Source of the DNA: Spinellus fusiger | Taxonomy: Eukaryota > Mucoromycota > Mucoromycetes > Mucorales > Phycomycetaceae | NCBI GenBank assembly: GCA_025094145.1 | Contig: JALLLS010000060.1 | Coordinates: forward strand, 62,001-126,000 | Direction of reading: 5' to 3' | Length of the DNA: 64,000 bases | Shown here: piece after piece, positions 11,124 through 21,515 of the stretch | How the letters are laid out: every line of letters starts with the position of its first letter | How positions within the stretch are numbered: the stretch's first letter is position 1 | The notes under the pieces: generated by a model | The model's input: only the letters and a program-made list of their open reading frames with translations | What the model was told of the DNA's origin: nothing | The model's database searches: none | Translations under genes and position numbers: made by a program

Positions 11124-12787
11124 TTAGAAATCATCGGCACCGTGATCAAACAGATAATTGGCTGCGAGTTCTATAAGTACACCAGCCCCAAGGTTAGTCC
11201 TGCTCCACCTTGTCTTATTCCGCTCCATCCAAACTTACCTTCATTCTTATCACAGGCAAAGTAGGCTTCAATAGCAGAGGCTCTATCAAAGCCAAGTCTT
11301 TCCAATCGATCAATGGACTCCTTTTCCTCCTGTGTCACTTGAATGGTCTGGGATCCTGGAGGGAGATTGCCCTCTTCATCATCTGCACCCTCCAACAACA
11401 CCTGGAGAAATCCCTGTGGGTCGGCATTGATCAGATGAAGCAGCTCGGGGTTAGACTGGCCCAATTGCTGGAGAAGTGTCTGAAGAAGAGCAGGATTTGT
11501 CTGGACAAGCTGTCTCAACTGCTGGAAATGGGGTGTGTTTCTTAGCTGAGAAAAGTCAACACTGCCTGCTTGCTGCTGCTGCTGCTGTTGTTGTTGTTGT
11601 TGTTGTTGCTGCTGTTGGGCTGCTTGGAATAAGTTCTGATGTTGGGCTAAAGAGAAAGAGACAGAAGAGAGTGAGCGAGTGAGTGAGTTGTTGAAGAAAG
11701 AGCAAGACGTGTAGACTTACTGACGGGTGCCTGAGCTGTGATAGCAGGTGGTGTGGGTGTAGCAGGTGGAAGCATAGGACTGTGTGTCTCTGCTGCTGTG
11801 GGCTGCTCTCTACTACTAGAGAGTCCATTGTCCAAGGCACTTTCCGGAATTCCCTAGCAGGCCATAGTGAATAGACAAGTCCTATTGCTTCTGCTTACAT
11901 TAAAGAGGTATTCCACGGCTCTGTCTGGATTATTGAAACTGGCTCTGAGTGCACGCATAATCTGATCACGCTCAAATCCCATCTCCATCATGTTCTGGAT
12001 AACACCCTCCATAGCAGTGCCCGTCACTAGCCATGTATTTTCATGGATCAGCATTTCTTGTATTCCTTTGCATTCTCTTGCATTCCTTTGCATTCTCTGA
12101 AAGAGACACTTACCCAACTGATTTGTGTCTTTGAGAGCACCTCCGGGTGTGCTGACAGTGGCTGTGGCTGTTGCCTCAGGTGTAGTGGCTGCTGCCTCAG
12201 GTCTTTCTTGGTTAGAAGCAGTCACAGGGGCTGGCTCGGAAGATACAGGGGCTTCTTTGGGGGCTTCTTTGGAGGCCTCTTTGGGGGCTTCTTTCACTAC
12301 AGAGGCAGTGGCTTTTGGCTAGTACTGTAAGAAGAGAATGGAGGTTCTTGGTGGTTCTATACCTTTGATACCATGACTACTAAAAAGTCCTTTTCACTGA
12401 TACTGTACTCTTCTACTGTCTTTTCATCTGCCAATATTTTGCCTAGACAAGAGAGCATAAGGGAGAAAGGGGGTTGAGATCGTATTCTTCCTTTTTTAGT
12501 GGTGCTTACCAGAGAAAATAAGCTTCTGTTGAGCCACACCATGGCCTTGTTCTTCTTCAATCTTTTGTTTCACTGATAGAATCTGTATATTGGAGTTAGT
12601 TATGATAATAAAGAACAGAGTTTGCCACTTGCTGTATCGGAGCTGTCCACAGTAAGCTTGAACTGCTTCTGTTGCAGTGTTTTTACAGTGAGTTCCTATT
12701 GGAAGAGAACATACTGCGTATAAGTCTATTATTCAACACTTTCTGTGGGTGTAGGTGAGGAGGGGTCCTTGTTACCATTGCTACCAT
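11124..12787 (-). CDS. rad23: RAD23 ubiquitin receptor / nucleotide-excision-repair factor
   Basis: Nine exons fit on the minus strand: 12776-12787, 12633-12695, 12582-12510, 12442-12363, 12318-12114, 12026-11899, 11853-11721, 11646-11239 and 11170-11124. Domains in order are an N-terminal ubiquitin-like domain (ELTVKTLQQKQFKL ... LIFSGKILADEKTVEEY), an Ala/Pro/Glu linker, UBA1 (MMEMGFERDQIMRALRASFN), a Pro/Gln linker with a poly-Gln run, the XPC-binding region (LRNTPHFQQLRQLVQTNPAL) and UBA2 (IDRLERLGFDRASAIEAYFA), ending DHGADDF. That is the complete Rad23 order. The protein carries ubiquitinated cargo to the proteasome and pairs with Rad4/XPC in repair. The first exon is only 12 bases. Intron 2 has a GC donor (ACA|GCAAGT); only that choice keeps the frame. 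Confidence 0.95.
11572..11615. repeat. CAG/CAA repeat inside RAD23 (poly-Gln)
   Basis: On the plus strand this reads as GCTGCT...GTTGTT; on the coding strand it is a Gln run of about 15 residues in the linker before the XPC-binding region. It is probably length-variable. Confidence 0.85.
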
Positions 12788-13909
12788 GATCAAGAGTCAG
12801 TGTTGGAAAAGATTACAACCAAAATCGCTAAATGCACCTCTATTTCTTTTGAAAGCAATACGTAATGCGTGACGTAGGAGTGTTGGATGAACCCATCAGA
12901 CTACCTCTTAATGACATGGACTGTGTTTGGAATAGCCATAAAAGGAAACTACAAGAGACATCGCAAGTGTACCCTGTAGGTTAAAAGAGACATGCATAAA
13001 GGATGATCTGTTTCGATTGAATTATTAAATTTATTTTATTATTTATTATTTACTAATTACTAATTACTACTATTATTATTATTATCACTATTTGTATCTG
13101 CACAAGCATCAATTGTAATGCCTTCCATTCTATTTGTTACACACCTAAAGATTTTTGGGATATAAAAGTAAATACACGGATAATAAAATAACACTATTTT
13201 TATGATTGGCTAATGTGTTTTAAAAAAAGGGTATTTTTGCTGTCTAAATAAGATATTTCAAACTCTGTCTGCCTATCCTAGCAATAGCTACACTATCTTC
13301 AAAAAGTATTGGTGGATTATTAGGGGAAATATAGTATAGAAATGTAGTATGGTTCCAAAAAGACTAATGTGTATCTTAATTTAGTGCAGTGATAACTACA
13401 CCGGATTCTTCTTTGATGTTTTGATGTTTTGGTGGATTAGCTACTACTAACTAGATGTTTGTCTGATTGTTGATGATTAATAAAGATTAAAAGCTTCATT
13501 CTAAGAAATGGGATTAAGCTAGTGACATTCTGGTTTTCCACAGCAGGAGTATCTATATATGAATAATTAGTTATGCAACACTGGAGTATCACTGGCTCTT
13601 TCCTCGAGATATCTTGCAAACCTTCCACAATTGACTGTTGAAGATGTATGTCCTGATAGAGATAACCCGGTTTCCATCCAATACTAGTGATTGAGTCCTT
13701 CACTGCTGCAATCTTTAGAGCAGTCTCCATGAAGAAAAGAAAATAAAGACGAGTTGACCTTTTTCTTATACTATTTCTGTTTTATAACTGGTTTTCACAT
13801 ATCATTGATTCAATCTGTGATTTGAAAACCAAGAAGTTGTGCTAAAGCATAATGTTTGTATATCTATCAATGGAGACTGTGAATTCCACGGGTTTTCTAT
13901 GCACACACA
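12788..13909. other. intergenic region with part of a dispersed repeat
   Basis: Upstream of RAD23. At about 13198-13290 the sequence TGATTGGCTAATGTGTTTTA and onward reappears at 46499-46585. A 97-codon ORF at 13437-13730 (-) starts with ATG but has no recognisable domain; I leave it uncalled. Confidence 0.5.
13198..13290. repeat. dispersed repeat segment, left part of repeat family B (copy 1)
   Basis: About 90 bp that match 46499-46585 closely, starting TGATTGGCTAATGTGTTTTA and ending AGCAATAGCTA. In both places the longer repeat B segment lies downstream, so this may be the left portion of the same element. Confidence 0.75.
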
Positions 13910-14546
13910 CAGTCCCAAGTAATGAGTAGACGGATTTTTTTATTTTTATTTTGAGAAATAAAGGCATATCTATCAGTACAAGATGTTCATAATAAAAGGT
14001 TCATGGAATAATACAATATTTGGAATAGTTGTTCTTTAACTGATTGTCTACATTTTTATTATAAAGATATTGATCAGTGCTTTGTAACAGAGTCTTTATT
14101 CTTCATCACTCTAGTCCCTTTATCATTGCCCATAACTGTCGAACAGGATTTATCAGACCAAACAACCTTGCTTTTACATCATTCATATTTCTCAAATGAA
14201 GTGTAATTATTTGTATAGGGTAGTAGATGACACTTTTTCAGGTCTTCCTGTATGTATTTTGAGTTGAATTGTGCCTTTGTTTTTATACAATAAGACACTC
14301 TTGCCCACTGTGCTCTTTGGGATGTCGACATTGTCAGCAATCTTTTGATAAGTAACATGTCTTTTCCATTGTCCTGTGATTTGACCTCTAATAAACATAT
14401 CACGCTCTCTTCTATTGGTGGGACTATCTTTATTTTCTTGGCTAAGAATTGGCTGATTCTTATTGACTAAAGTCATTTTTTGAATAAGTTGTAAAATAGA
14501 ATATAGAAAATTGATTTGCTGTCTACTCATTTATTACATGGGACTG
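13910..14546 (-). mobile_element. internally deleted Tc1-like element (copy 1)
   Basis: Terminal inverted repeats CAGTCCCAAGTAATGAGTAG (left) and CTACTCATTTATTACATGGGACTG (right) enclose about 640 bp. The right side is followed by TA; the left is preceded by CA in a CA-repeat, so the left TA is lost. The minus strand retains the transposase N-terminus at 14207-14530, with helix-turn-helix text such as TYQKIADNVDIPKSTVGK, followed by GRPEKVSST. The catalytic DDE part is missing. It belongs to the same family as the copies at 49591 and 61216. It cannot encode its own transposase. Confidence 0.85.
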
Positions 14547-14639
14547 TATACCTCACCAAAATATGAATATTTTTTATTTTTTGGTCTTTTATTATTTTGT
14601 TATTTCTCACAGAAACTATTCACTTGATACTTAAGCACT

Positions 14640-15205
14640 CGTCAAGATGATCATAACTGAGCAAGGTGATGTGCTATTGTTAACAAAAATAATAATAGAA
14701 AGAAGTGATAGACACTACCAAGGACTATTCTGAAAGTAAAAAGGTAAGCAGTGTCTTTATCTGGGCTTGTACTCATTGTATTCCACAAGACACTCATTGT
14801 ATGGTTAATAAATAAAGACTCCTTCCAAGTCAGTCTTAGGTTGTCTTCTATACTGTCAATAATGTCTTGAGAATAATCTTGAGCATGGTTATCTATCTCC
14901 CAAATGTAAATCACAAGGCCTTTAGGGTATAGATTCTATTGCTATGAGGGAATGCACTTGGGCAGTAGCTATAGTCATAGTATAGTATTATCTATACTAT
15001 TACAATAAACAATTTTATTTATCAACACTATATTTTACTGATAATACAATTTGATACTGAGGTATACTACAAAAGGAAACAAATATCTGGATACTTGCAA
15101 ACCTTTTGATTTTAAACACAGATCCGTAAAACAGATCTTTTTATTGTGACGTAAAAGGAAGGAGGTATCACCGCTTAAAAACAAAAAATATTTGGGTGTG
15201 TAGTA
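14640..15205. repeat. dispersed repeat family B, copy 1
   Basis: About 570 bp that match 46820-47385 along nearly the whole length, and whose first half also matches 51605-51940. Shared landmarks include GCAGTGTCTTTATCTGGGCT, TCTTGAGAATAATCTTGAGC and GGGTATAGATTCTATTGCTA. On the minus strand the three copies share a protein-like reading (an 87-codon ORF at 14651-14914 with WEIDNHAQDYSQDIID), suggesting a decayed coding region. I cannot assign it to a known transposon class. Confidence 0.8.
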
Positions 15206-16140
15206 AACGATATTACTAAATATGGTAATACTGTATAAGGCAACTCTCCAAAAAGTGTTTATCTGATATTAAATAATAAAGAAACGCTCCAATAATATGT
15301 TATATTATTCATTTGCTCCGTTTTAAATAAGGCATCTTAAAATAATACGTCTGATGTGGAGTACTTGAGACAATGCAAAGACAACACCACTGCATTAACA
15401 CTGACTGATACAGTGCAAACACTATTTCTAGCTCTATTAGAAGTGTTATTGAATAGATATAGACTCAAGAATATAAGATATTGGTGTAGATAAAGAAAGA
15501 GAGAACTTTATCCTATAGGCCATTTCTTTTTACTATTGCAGATCTGTTTTCAAGAACAATGGAATCCATTGAGGGTGCAAATAAGAAAAGGAATAAGTTA
15601 AATAAACACACACTTTTTGTCTTTCTTTATCCCACACATTGTTTCATTAACACAAGTGAGTTTTATTGGTTAGGATTCTCCATTGTATTTTATCTTGTAT
15701 TTTATCTTGTATTTTATCTTGTATTTTATCTTATATTTTATCAAAAACTGTTTTATAACTTGAAACAGGAATACAACATCATCTCTTTTGAATGGATCTA
15801 CTGACTTATTGTCATTGATCTAGGACAAGTGACTGTGATGGGTAGGTGTATATCATGCAGTAAGTATCCTTCACATATGTCTGTTGGATATTAAAAAAGA
15901 AAAAGAAAAACACCCAGACACATTCATAAAGAGAGTATTGAATTCTCCCATGTCATAAGGATAGACGGGACCCTCCTTATCACTTGCGATTGTCCCATCA
16001 GAACCCATCTCTTGGTGTGTACAGATGACTTGTAGGAATCTGAGTCCACTGTAGCTGGCTGTTATTTGTCTATCTGAGCCCTATTTCTCTCTTGTGGTGT
16101 CTCTAATGCCAAGAAAACTAACTCATAGACATGACTGTAT
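15206..16140. other. gene-poor AT-rich region
   Basis: Contains an 81-codon ORF at 15559-15804 (+) dominated by a TATTTTATCTTG tandem repeat (about 15686-15740), so its coding status is doubtful. On the minus strand, around 15950-16050, a stretch reads as plausible protein (VYPYDMGEFNTLF) but I could not build a gene around it. Confidence 0.4.
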
Positions 16141-16216
16141 TTGGAAACAAAGGAGATGGACCAAGAGATCAGAAACGTCTTTATGCAGATATCATACTTT
16201 GTATGTGGGACACTGC
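16132..16216 (+). pseudogene. possible small-GTPase exon or remnant (DTAG box)
   Basis: From the ATG at about 16132 the plus strand reads without a stop to KRLYADIILCMWDTAG, followed immediately by a splice donor-like GTAGAT. W-D-T-A-G is the G3 box of Rab/Ras-type GTPases and is usually followed by Q-E. I found no convincing P-loop upstream or NKxD box downstream, so this is at best one exon of an unresolved gene or a remnant. It could also be chance. Confidence 0.25.
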
Positions 16217-17040
16217 AGGTAGATAGGACTTGACCTATAAGAGAGACATCCCATTGTTTATTCCATAGTGTTGTTGGTTTATTATCAATGTGTTCTCTAT
16301 CTATCTCTATAGTCTAGTAGTATAAAGTCAATAAACAAAACAAAACAGACAGTGTCCTGCAGTAATGAAGGGTGAACTGTTTATCCAACACAACAGCACC
16401 TTGTTTAAATCATTGCACGTGATGTAGAGATCATTGTTCACCATATGGATCTACTTTAATGGGCCTAGATGGGTAGGTTTATAACTCAGTAGAAAACAAT
16501 AAGAATGCCCTTTAAGCTCAATGAGAAGGGGGGGGGAGGATATTGTACTCAGATGCATTATGAAAAGGTGCCATCATGTTATTCGTTTATTGCTCTCTAA
16601 AAGAAGCTATAAAAGAAAAGGGAAACTATAAAAGAAAAAGAACATCACTGAGAAATAGTGTATGCTCTTTCTTGTGAAAGAATGACGTGATTTTTATAAG
16701 CTACACACTACACTACACTATGCTATACTACACTATGCTATACTACACTATACTATTATTGGACTCGTAGGTCTAATATTGACACATTGTAATCAATACA
16801 ACACCCCTTTACTAGAGTGTCTGTTTTCTACTCTACCACGCCATTTTTGTGTGACACTGTCATTATAAAAGAGAAAGAGGGAGACTGCTTACACAATGTC
16901 CAATGCATAGGAATATGGAAGAAAAGACTATGAAGAAAAGACTATGAAGAAAACAGACACACTGTGGAATAGTAAGGGCTAGTGTATGTCATTGACTATA
17001 ATTTGACTGCTGCAAAAAGGTCAACTTTTACAACTGAACA

Positions 17041-17235
17041 ATAGTGATAGTGATAGTGATGGTAATGGTAATAATATCAGTAACATTAATAGTAACAACA
17101 GTAACAGCAATAGTAACAACAGTAACAGCAATAGTAACAACAGTAACAGTAACAATAATAGTAACAGTAACAATAATAGTAACAATAATAGTAATTGCAA
17201 TAGTAATCATAGTGGCAGTAGTGATCATAATAATA
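17041..17235. repeat. GTAACA/ATAGTA degenerate tandem repeat
   Basis: About 195 bp built from 6- and 18-base units (AACAGTAACAGCAATAGT and variants). It translates on both strands into Val/Thr/Ile-rich strings, which explains the ORFs there. Confidence 0.8.
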
Positions 17236-17874
17236 AATGTTTTATCTGCTGCCGAATGTTCAAGAGCAGTTGGGTCTTCTCCGCTGGAGATTCTCTTGCT
17301 TTTGTCCTCTAAGGAAGCTTACCTTGTCTATTCATGAAGTGTTTCCATATTGCGTCATATAGATCTACTCTGGCAAACCATAGTGTATCACACCATGGTC
17401 AAGAATGAATAAAAGAGTGTCTTCTGTTCATTCATGAAAAACAAGTCAAAACAAAGTTAAAGAATACATAAGGGAATGAAGTCATTGTTAGACTATCCTT
17501 AATCATTTTATCCAGAATGGGTCTTTTACACACTGGAGGTGTCATCAAGAAATGTACTCCATAAAATAGAATGCTAGAGGATTGACATGAGCATAATCAA
17601 GTATAGCAACATGTGAACATTGTATGAACACTGTTCTTTGTCCGATGGTTGAATTCTCTTCATAACACGCCTAGGACAGCTGGCTTGAGACCGGGATCAG
17701 AATAAAGAAGGAAATTAAATGGGAATGAGATAGGAATGAGATAACCGGCCGTACTATCAGAGAAGGACCTTTTCATGTAGAGGAGTCTATCAGTAGTAAT
17801 GCATCTCTCTATTGATCTTCAGGGTCCCAGTCTATCCGAGTGCCAAAGTGGTGGGGTAGAATCTATCCAATGAA

Positions 17875-17945
17875 ATACAGTACAATACAGTACAATACAG
17901 TGCAGTACAGTGCAGTGCAGTGCAGTGCAGTACAATACAATACAG
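17875..17945. repeat. TACAGTGCAG / TACAATACAG tandem repeat
   Basis: Alternating 10-base units in a gene-poor region. No coding signal. Confidence 0.75.
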
Positions 17946-18864
17946 TAAGGAGTAAGAAGAGGACATTTCTTCCTCCCCTGGCATGTCGGTCGAGTACGAG
18001 GCACACCCACCCACATATCAATGTCTATATCTATATCTACACGTACACGTACATATATATATATATACATCTACATCCACATTGATATACTATCTATTTA
18101 TGCAAAATAAGAACAAGTTATCGATCCGTAAAAGGCCGAATGATCTTATGCAGGCCAAGAAAGAGAAATGGATACACACACGTCACTTTTATTCCTCTTC
18201 CTATTTCAGTGGTAGGCTCCAGGAAACTAGTAGCAACAAGATAGGGTGCCCTATGCAACGAGTGGTCTTGTCTTGTATGGGCAGTTCAACGCACAGATCG
18301 CTGTGACCGATTCTACACTGCAGATCTTTCTCGTCGCAATCCAAATCGCCCTTTGAACAATGAAAGAGACACAGACAGTTACTATTACAGTTACAATTAC
18401 AGTTACAATTACAGTTACAGTTACTATTCCATAGACTGGAGCGTATTCTTTCTTGTGTGTAGTGTTATGGACTTGTATATATTCTCATATACATCTCCAT
18501 TCACTTCCATAGACACTCCCACCCTTTATCACCTACGCCATCTTGATCTGCCATGCTAGTCATCTTTTCCTTTTTTTTTCTTTTCTTTTGGGGACAACAC
18601 ATAGGCTAAAGTGTACATAGAAAGGGTCATATCCCTGTCGGCGATACATCTCCCACCCCCCATAAGAATGGTGGGTTCAAGCGAGAGTGTCTTATTCTTT
18701 TTCTTTTTAATCACAGCCCCATTTATGTCGTTTCTTATAGAGTATTCACCTTCCCTCCTCCTCCCTCCCCCCACGCCTCTCCCACGCAATGCCTCCACAT
18801 TCACACACACCCCTCCTTCCCTTTTTTGATGGGATCACTTTGTTCCCACAAATTAACTAGGATG

Positions 18865-18880
18865 TAAGAGTATAAAAGAT
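18865..18880 (+). promoter_or_regulatory. TATA box of the small zinc-finger gene
   Basis: GAGTATAAAAGATC lies about 60 bases upstream of the ATG at 18930, at a spacing expected for a compact fungal promoter. Confidence 0.55.
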
Positions 18881-18929
18881 CTTTTCTGTCTATTCCCTAT
18901 TCCCATTTAATCTCTTTTACACTTCCTAC

Positions 18930-19151
18930 ATGAGCCAATTAAAAACATTTATTCTTCCATCTCCAATGCACTGGTCTATGGACGCCTATGGCGAGACTCT
19001 GCCTCTTTCCAAACGCACTCTTTCCAGATCCTTATGGCCTCTTCCTTCTGTTCAGCACTGCCGGTCCACTGCTCTACGCTGTCATGCATGCCAAAGACGA
19101 TTCCATTCGCAAGGAAATCTAGCAAATCACCAGCAACTATACCAACATTAG
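18930..19151 (+). CDS. 73-residue protein with one C2H2 zinc finger
   Basis: A compact intronless gene with its own TATA box. The last third of the product is a single finger: CHACQRRFHSQGNLANHQQL followed by YQH, i.e. Cys-X2-Cys-X12-His-X5-His, with the conserved Phe and the Leu before the first His in the right places. The protein ends two residues after this with no other domain. The N-terminal ~45 residues have Ser/Pro/Leu-rich composition. One finger alone rarely gives specific DNA binding, so it may act as a dimer, a partner of another factor, or a protein-binding finger. Function unknown; the finger itself is clear. Confidence 0.6.
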   Translation: MSQLKTFILPSPMHWSMDAYGETLPLSKRTLSRSLWPLPSVQHCRSTALRCHACQRRFHSQGNLANHQQLYQH

Positions 19152-19948
19152 GGCTTATCTAATGAAAATAACAAAGCAGCCTCCCATAGTGTAAATATTT
19201 CTCATTCTATAGTGTGCCAAAGTATATTCCCTATTTCCCTATTTCTCTCTATCTAATATTCCTACTTGAATGCATTCCACGGGTGTCTATAGCATCTTTA
19301 GCATCTATACTCTATACTCTATACTCTATACTCTATATCATCTATATACTCTATATCATCTATATCATCTATATAAAAGAACCTCTTCTATCCAGGAAAA
19401 TGGTTGGGTGGTGTTTGTAGTGTGTGTAGTGTGTGTTTATCAAAACAATAACATCCTAATTCTCCCCACCCCACAAATACACTCTTCACCTGCATGTCCT
19501 ATTCTTTTGTTGATGTGTTGGGAATCATCTTCCGGAATTCTCCTTCCGAAGAGACTTGGATTACACACACCATGCTGTGTCTCCAGAGGGAGTGTGTTCT
19601 GATAAGAGGACAGATACACACAGAGTACAACCAGAGTAAGAATAAAAGGGAGAGACATAAGACAAGAGTGGATGCTATAGGCACGAGTCTATGGGCAAAG
19701 AGAAAAGAGAAAGGAAATACGGTGTCTGACAGGTGAAGGGTGTATCAATGACACTTACAGCCTATCTCTCGTGGGCTATCTCCCGTAGATTCATTGGTAG
19801 AGAAACCTGAAAGAATGAAATACACACAGCAGCAGCAACAACAACCAACTCGCCCTTAATTCTCCACTGTAGAAATCATAATAAAATAGAAAGAAAAAAA
19901 ATATATTTATTTTAGAGAAAGAACTTCTTTGGCCTCAACTCATTGCCC
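19152..19948. other. intergenic region
   Basis: Contains a run of ATACTCTAT / ATATCATCT units near 19306-19375 and no supported ORF. A-rich sequence at about 19875-19915 lies just upstream of the QPCT gene. Confidence 0.5.
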
Positions 19949-20560
19949 ATGTTCATAACACCATGGCTCATCACTCCACTTGTCTTTTTTGCTGTGGCGA
20001 GTCATGCCTACATACAACAGACAGACGACGCCCTTTATAGACTAAGCGCCCTGTCTGATCCCCAACGACTGTCTGTTCATGGCGACCTTCTTGCACCTCT
20101 GCTTGTACCACGAGTAGCTGGAACACCTGGAAACGAGCGTGTTCGTTATTTCATTACCAACCACTTCCAGAAACTAGGATGGGACGTCCAACTCGACACA
20201 TTCACAGACACAACTCCACTCGGTAACAAGTCCTTCACCAATATCATTGCCACAAAGAATCCAGAAGCAAAGCGTCGACTTGTTCTTGCTGCCCATTTTG
20301 ACTCGAAGCATTTTGATGACTTTGAGTTTATTGGAGCCACAGATTCCGCCGTGCCTTGTGCTATCCTTTTACATTTAGGAGAGACCCTGGGTAGTTTCAT
20401 CCCAATGTCCCACCCCACCACTCTCCAGCTCTTGTTTTTTGATGGAGAAGAGGCATTTGTTTCATGGTCAGCCACAGACTCTACTTATGGTGCACGGTAA
20501 GTTGAAGAAACAAGTAGACTCACTCAGCTTGTCTCTGTCACTCAACCCCAATGAATTCCG

Positions 20561-20591
<31 letters not shown>

Positions 20592-21183
20592 GTATTTATC
20601 TGTATCTATTCATGTCAGCCATCTTGCCAGTGCTTGGGAGAATAGCCCAGCACGCACTCCACCTGCCAGGAGAATTAAGACATCCACAGTGCTTGGTGGG
20701 ATAGAGATGCTGGTCCTGTTGGATCTACTGGGCACTCCCAACACAGTCATAGCAAACTACTTTCGCTCCACCAGTTGGGCCTTCCATCGTATTGTAGCAC
20801 TAGAACAACGCCTGGAGAGTCTGAAACTGTTCTCTGGCTATTCAAAGGACAATGTACCACTGAGTCCCATGTTCAATCCGGATTCATACCGTACCTATGA
20901 CAGCTATAGCTATCAGGATGATCACTTGCCATTCATGCAACGTGGGGTGAATATTCTGCATGTTATACCCTATCGATTCCCGCCTGTCTGGCACAATCCT
21001 GCAGTAAGTCCGTCTTCTCAGTGTTTATAGACAGAGGGTGATGAGAAAGATTAACCTGTAGGGATGCAATAGGACAATGCTGACTGTATAGATCCGTCTA
21101 CAGTGGAGAAGCTTAGTCTACTGTTCAATAGTTTTGTAGCTGAGTATTTAGAATTGGATCTTTTGGTCAAAGGTCTTTCCTAA
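19949..21183 (+). CDS. glutaminyl-peptide cyclotransferase (glutaminyl cyclase, M28-type zinc enzyme)
   Basis: Exons are 19949-20496, 20619-21003 and 21073-21183, about 347 residues. The first ATG at 19949 starts a signal peptide (MFITPWLITPLVFFAVASHA), so the enzyme should be secreted or lumenal. Family landmarks follow in order: VPRVAGTPGNERVR, LAAHFDSK, ATDSAVPCAILL with the zinc-binding Asp, LLFFDGEEAF with the catalytic/zinc-binding Glu pair, ARHLASAWE completed exactly across intron 1, LLDLLGTPN, QDDHLPFMQRGVNILHVIPY and PPVWHNPADN across intron 2. The enzyme cyclises N-terminal Gln (or Glu) of peptides to pyroglutamate. Length and motif order match animal and fungal glutaminyl cyclases. 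Intron 1 carries a TCTA repeat. It converges on SAR1. Confidence 0.94.
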
Positions 21184-21297
21184 TGGCACTACTAGTGACA
21201 CTCAACAGTTGTTTCTAGTGATACTGCTGGTAATAAAAGAGAAGAAAAGATGGAGTGGGGTAGTCATTAAGAGAGATAAGCAGGTAGTGTAGTATCT

Positions 21298-21390
21298 ATG
21301 GATACTATGGATACTATGGATACTATGGATACTATGGATACTATGGATACCATGGATACTATGGATACTATGGATACTATGGATACTATA
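21298..21390. repeat. GGATACTAT 9-base tandem repeat
   Basis: About ten near-perfect copies of GGATACTAT between the convergent QPCT and SAR1 genes; one copy has a C for T. A candidate length-variable minisatellite. Confidence 0.9.
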
Positions 21391-21515
21391 TATATAAACA
21401 CACACACAAACACTTCACTCTACTACACCATGGCATGATAAATAGACCGTTTAAAAAGAGGATATTTTATTGGGTTGATTCATTACCATGTGCACACATT
21501 ATCCCCTTACTGGAT

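Larger units (their letters stand above)
16217..18868. other. repeat-rich region without a supported gene
   Basis: About 2.6 kb with no supported gene. It holds several short tandem repeats: CTACACTATG units near 16705-16750, GTAACAGTAACAATAATA units at 17041-17235, TACAGTGCAG units at 17875-17945, a (TA)n/ACGTAC run near 18035-18070 and TTACAGTTACAATTACAG near 18378-18425. ORFs here are repeat artefacts. Confidence 0.5.

Noticed and set aside
13437..13730. 97-codon minus-strand ORF starting at ATG
   Set aside because: No domain, no supporting promoter or intron pattern, and it lies in a repeat-bearing gene-poor stretch. It remains possible but unsupported.
17028..17337. Val/Thr/Ile ORFs on both strands
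   Set aside because: They translate a simple tandem repeat; no start context, no domain.
21202..21405. Ile/His/Ser-repeat minus-strand ORF
   Set aside because: It translates the GGATACTAT repeat.
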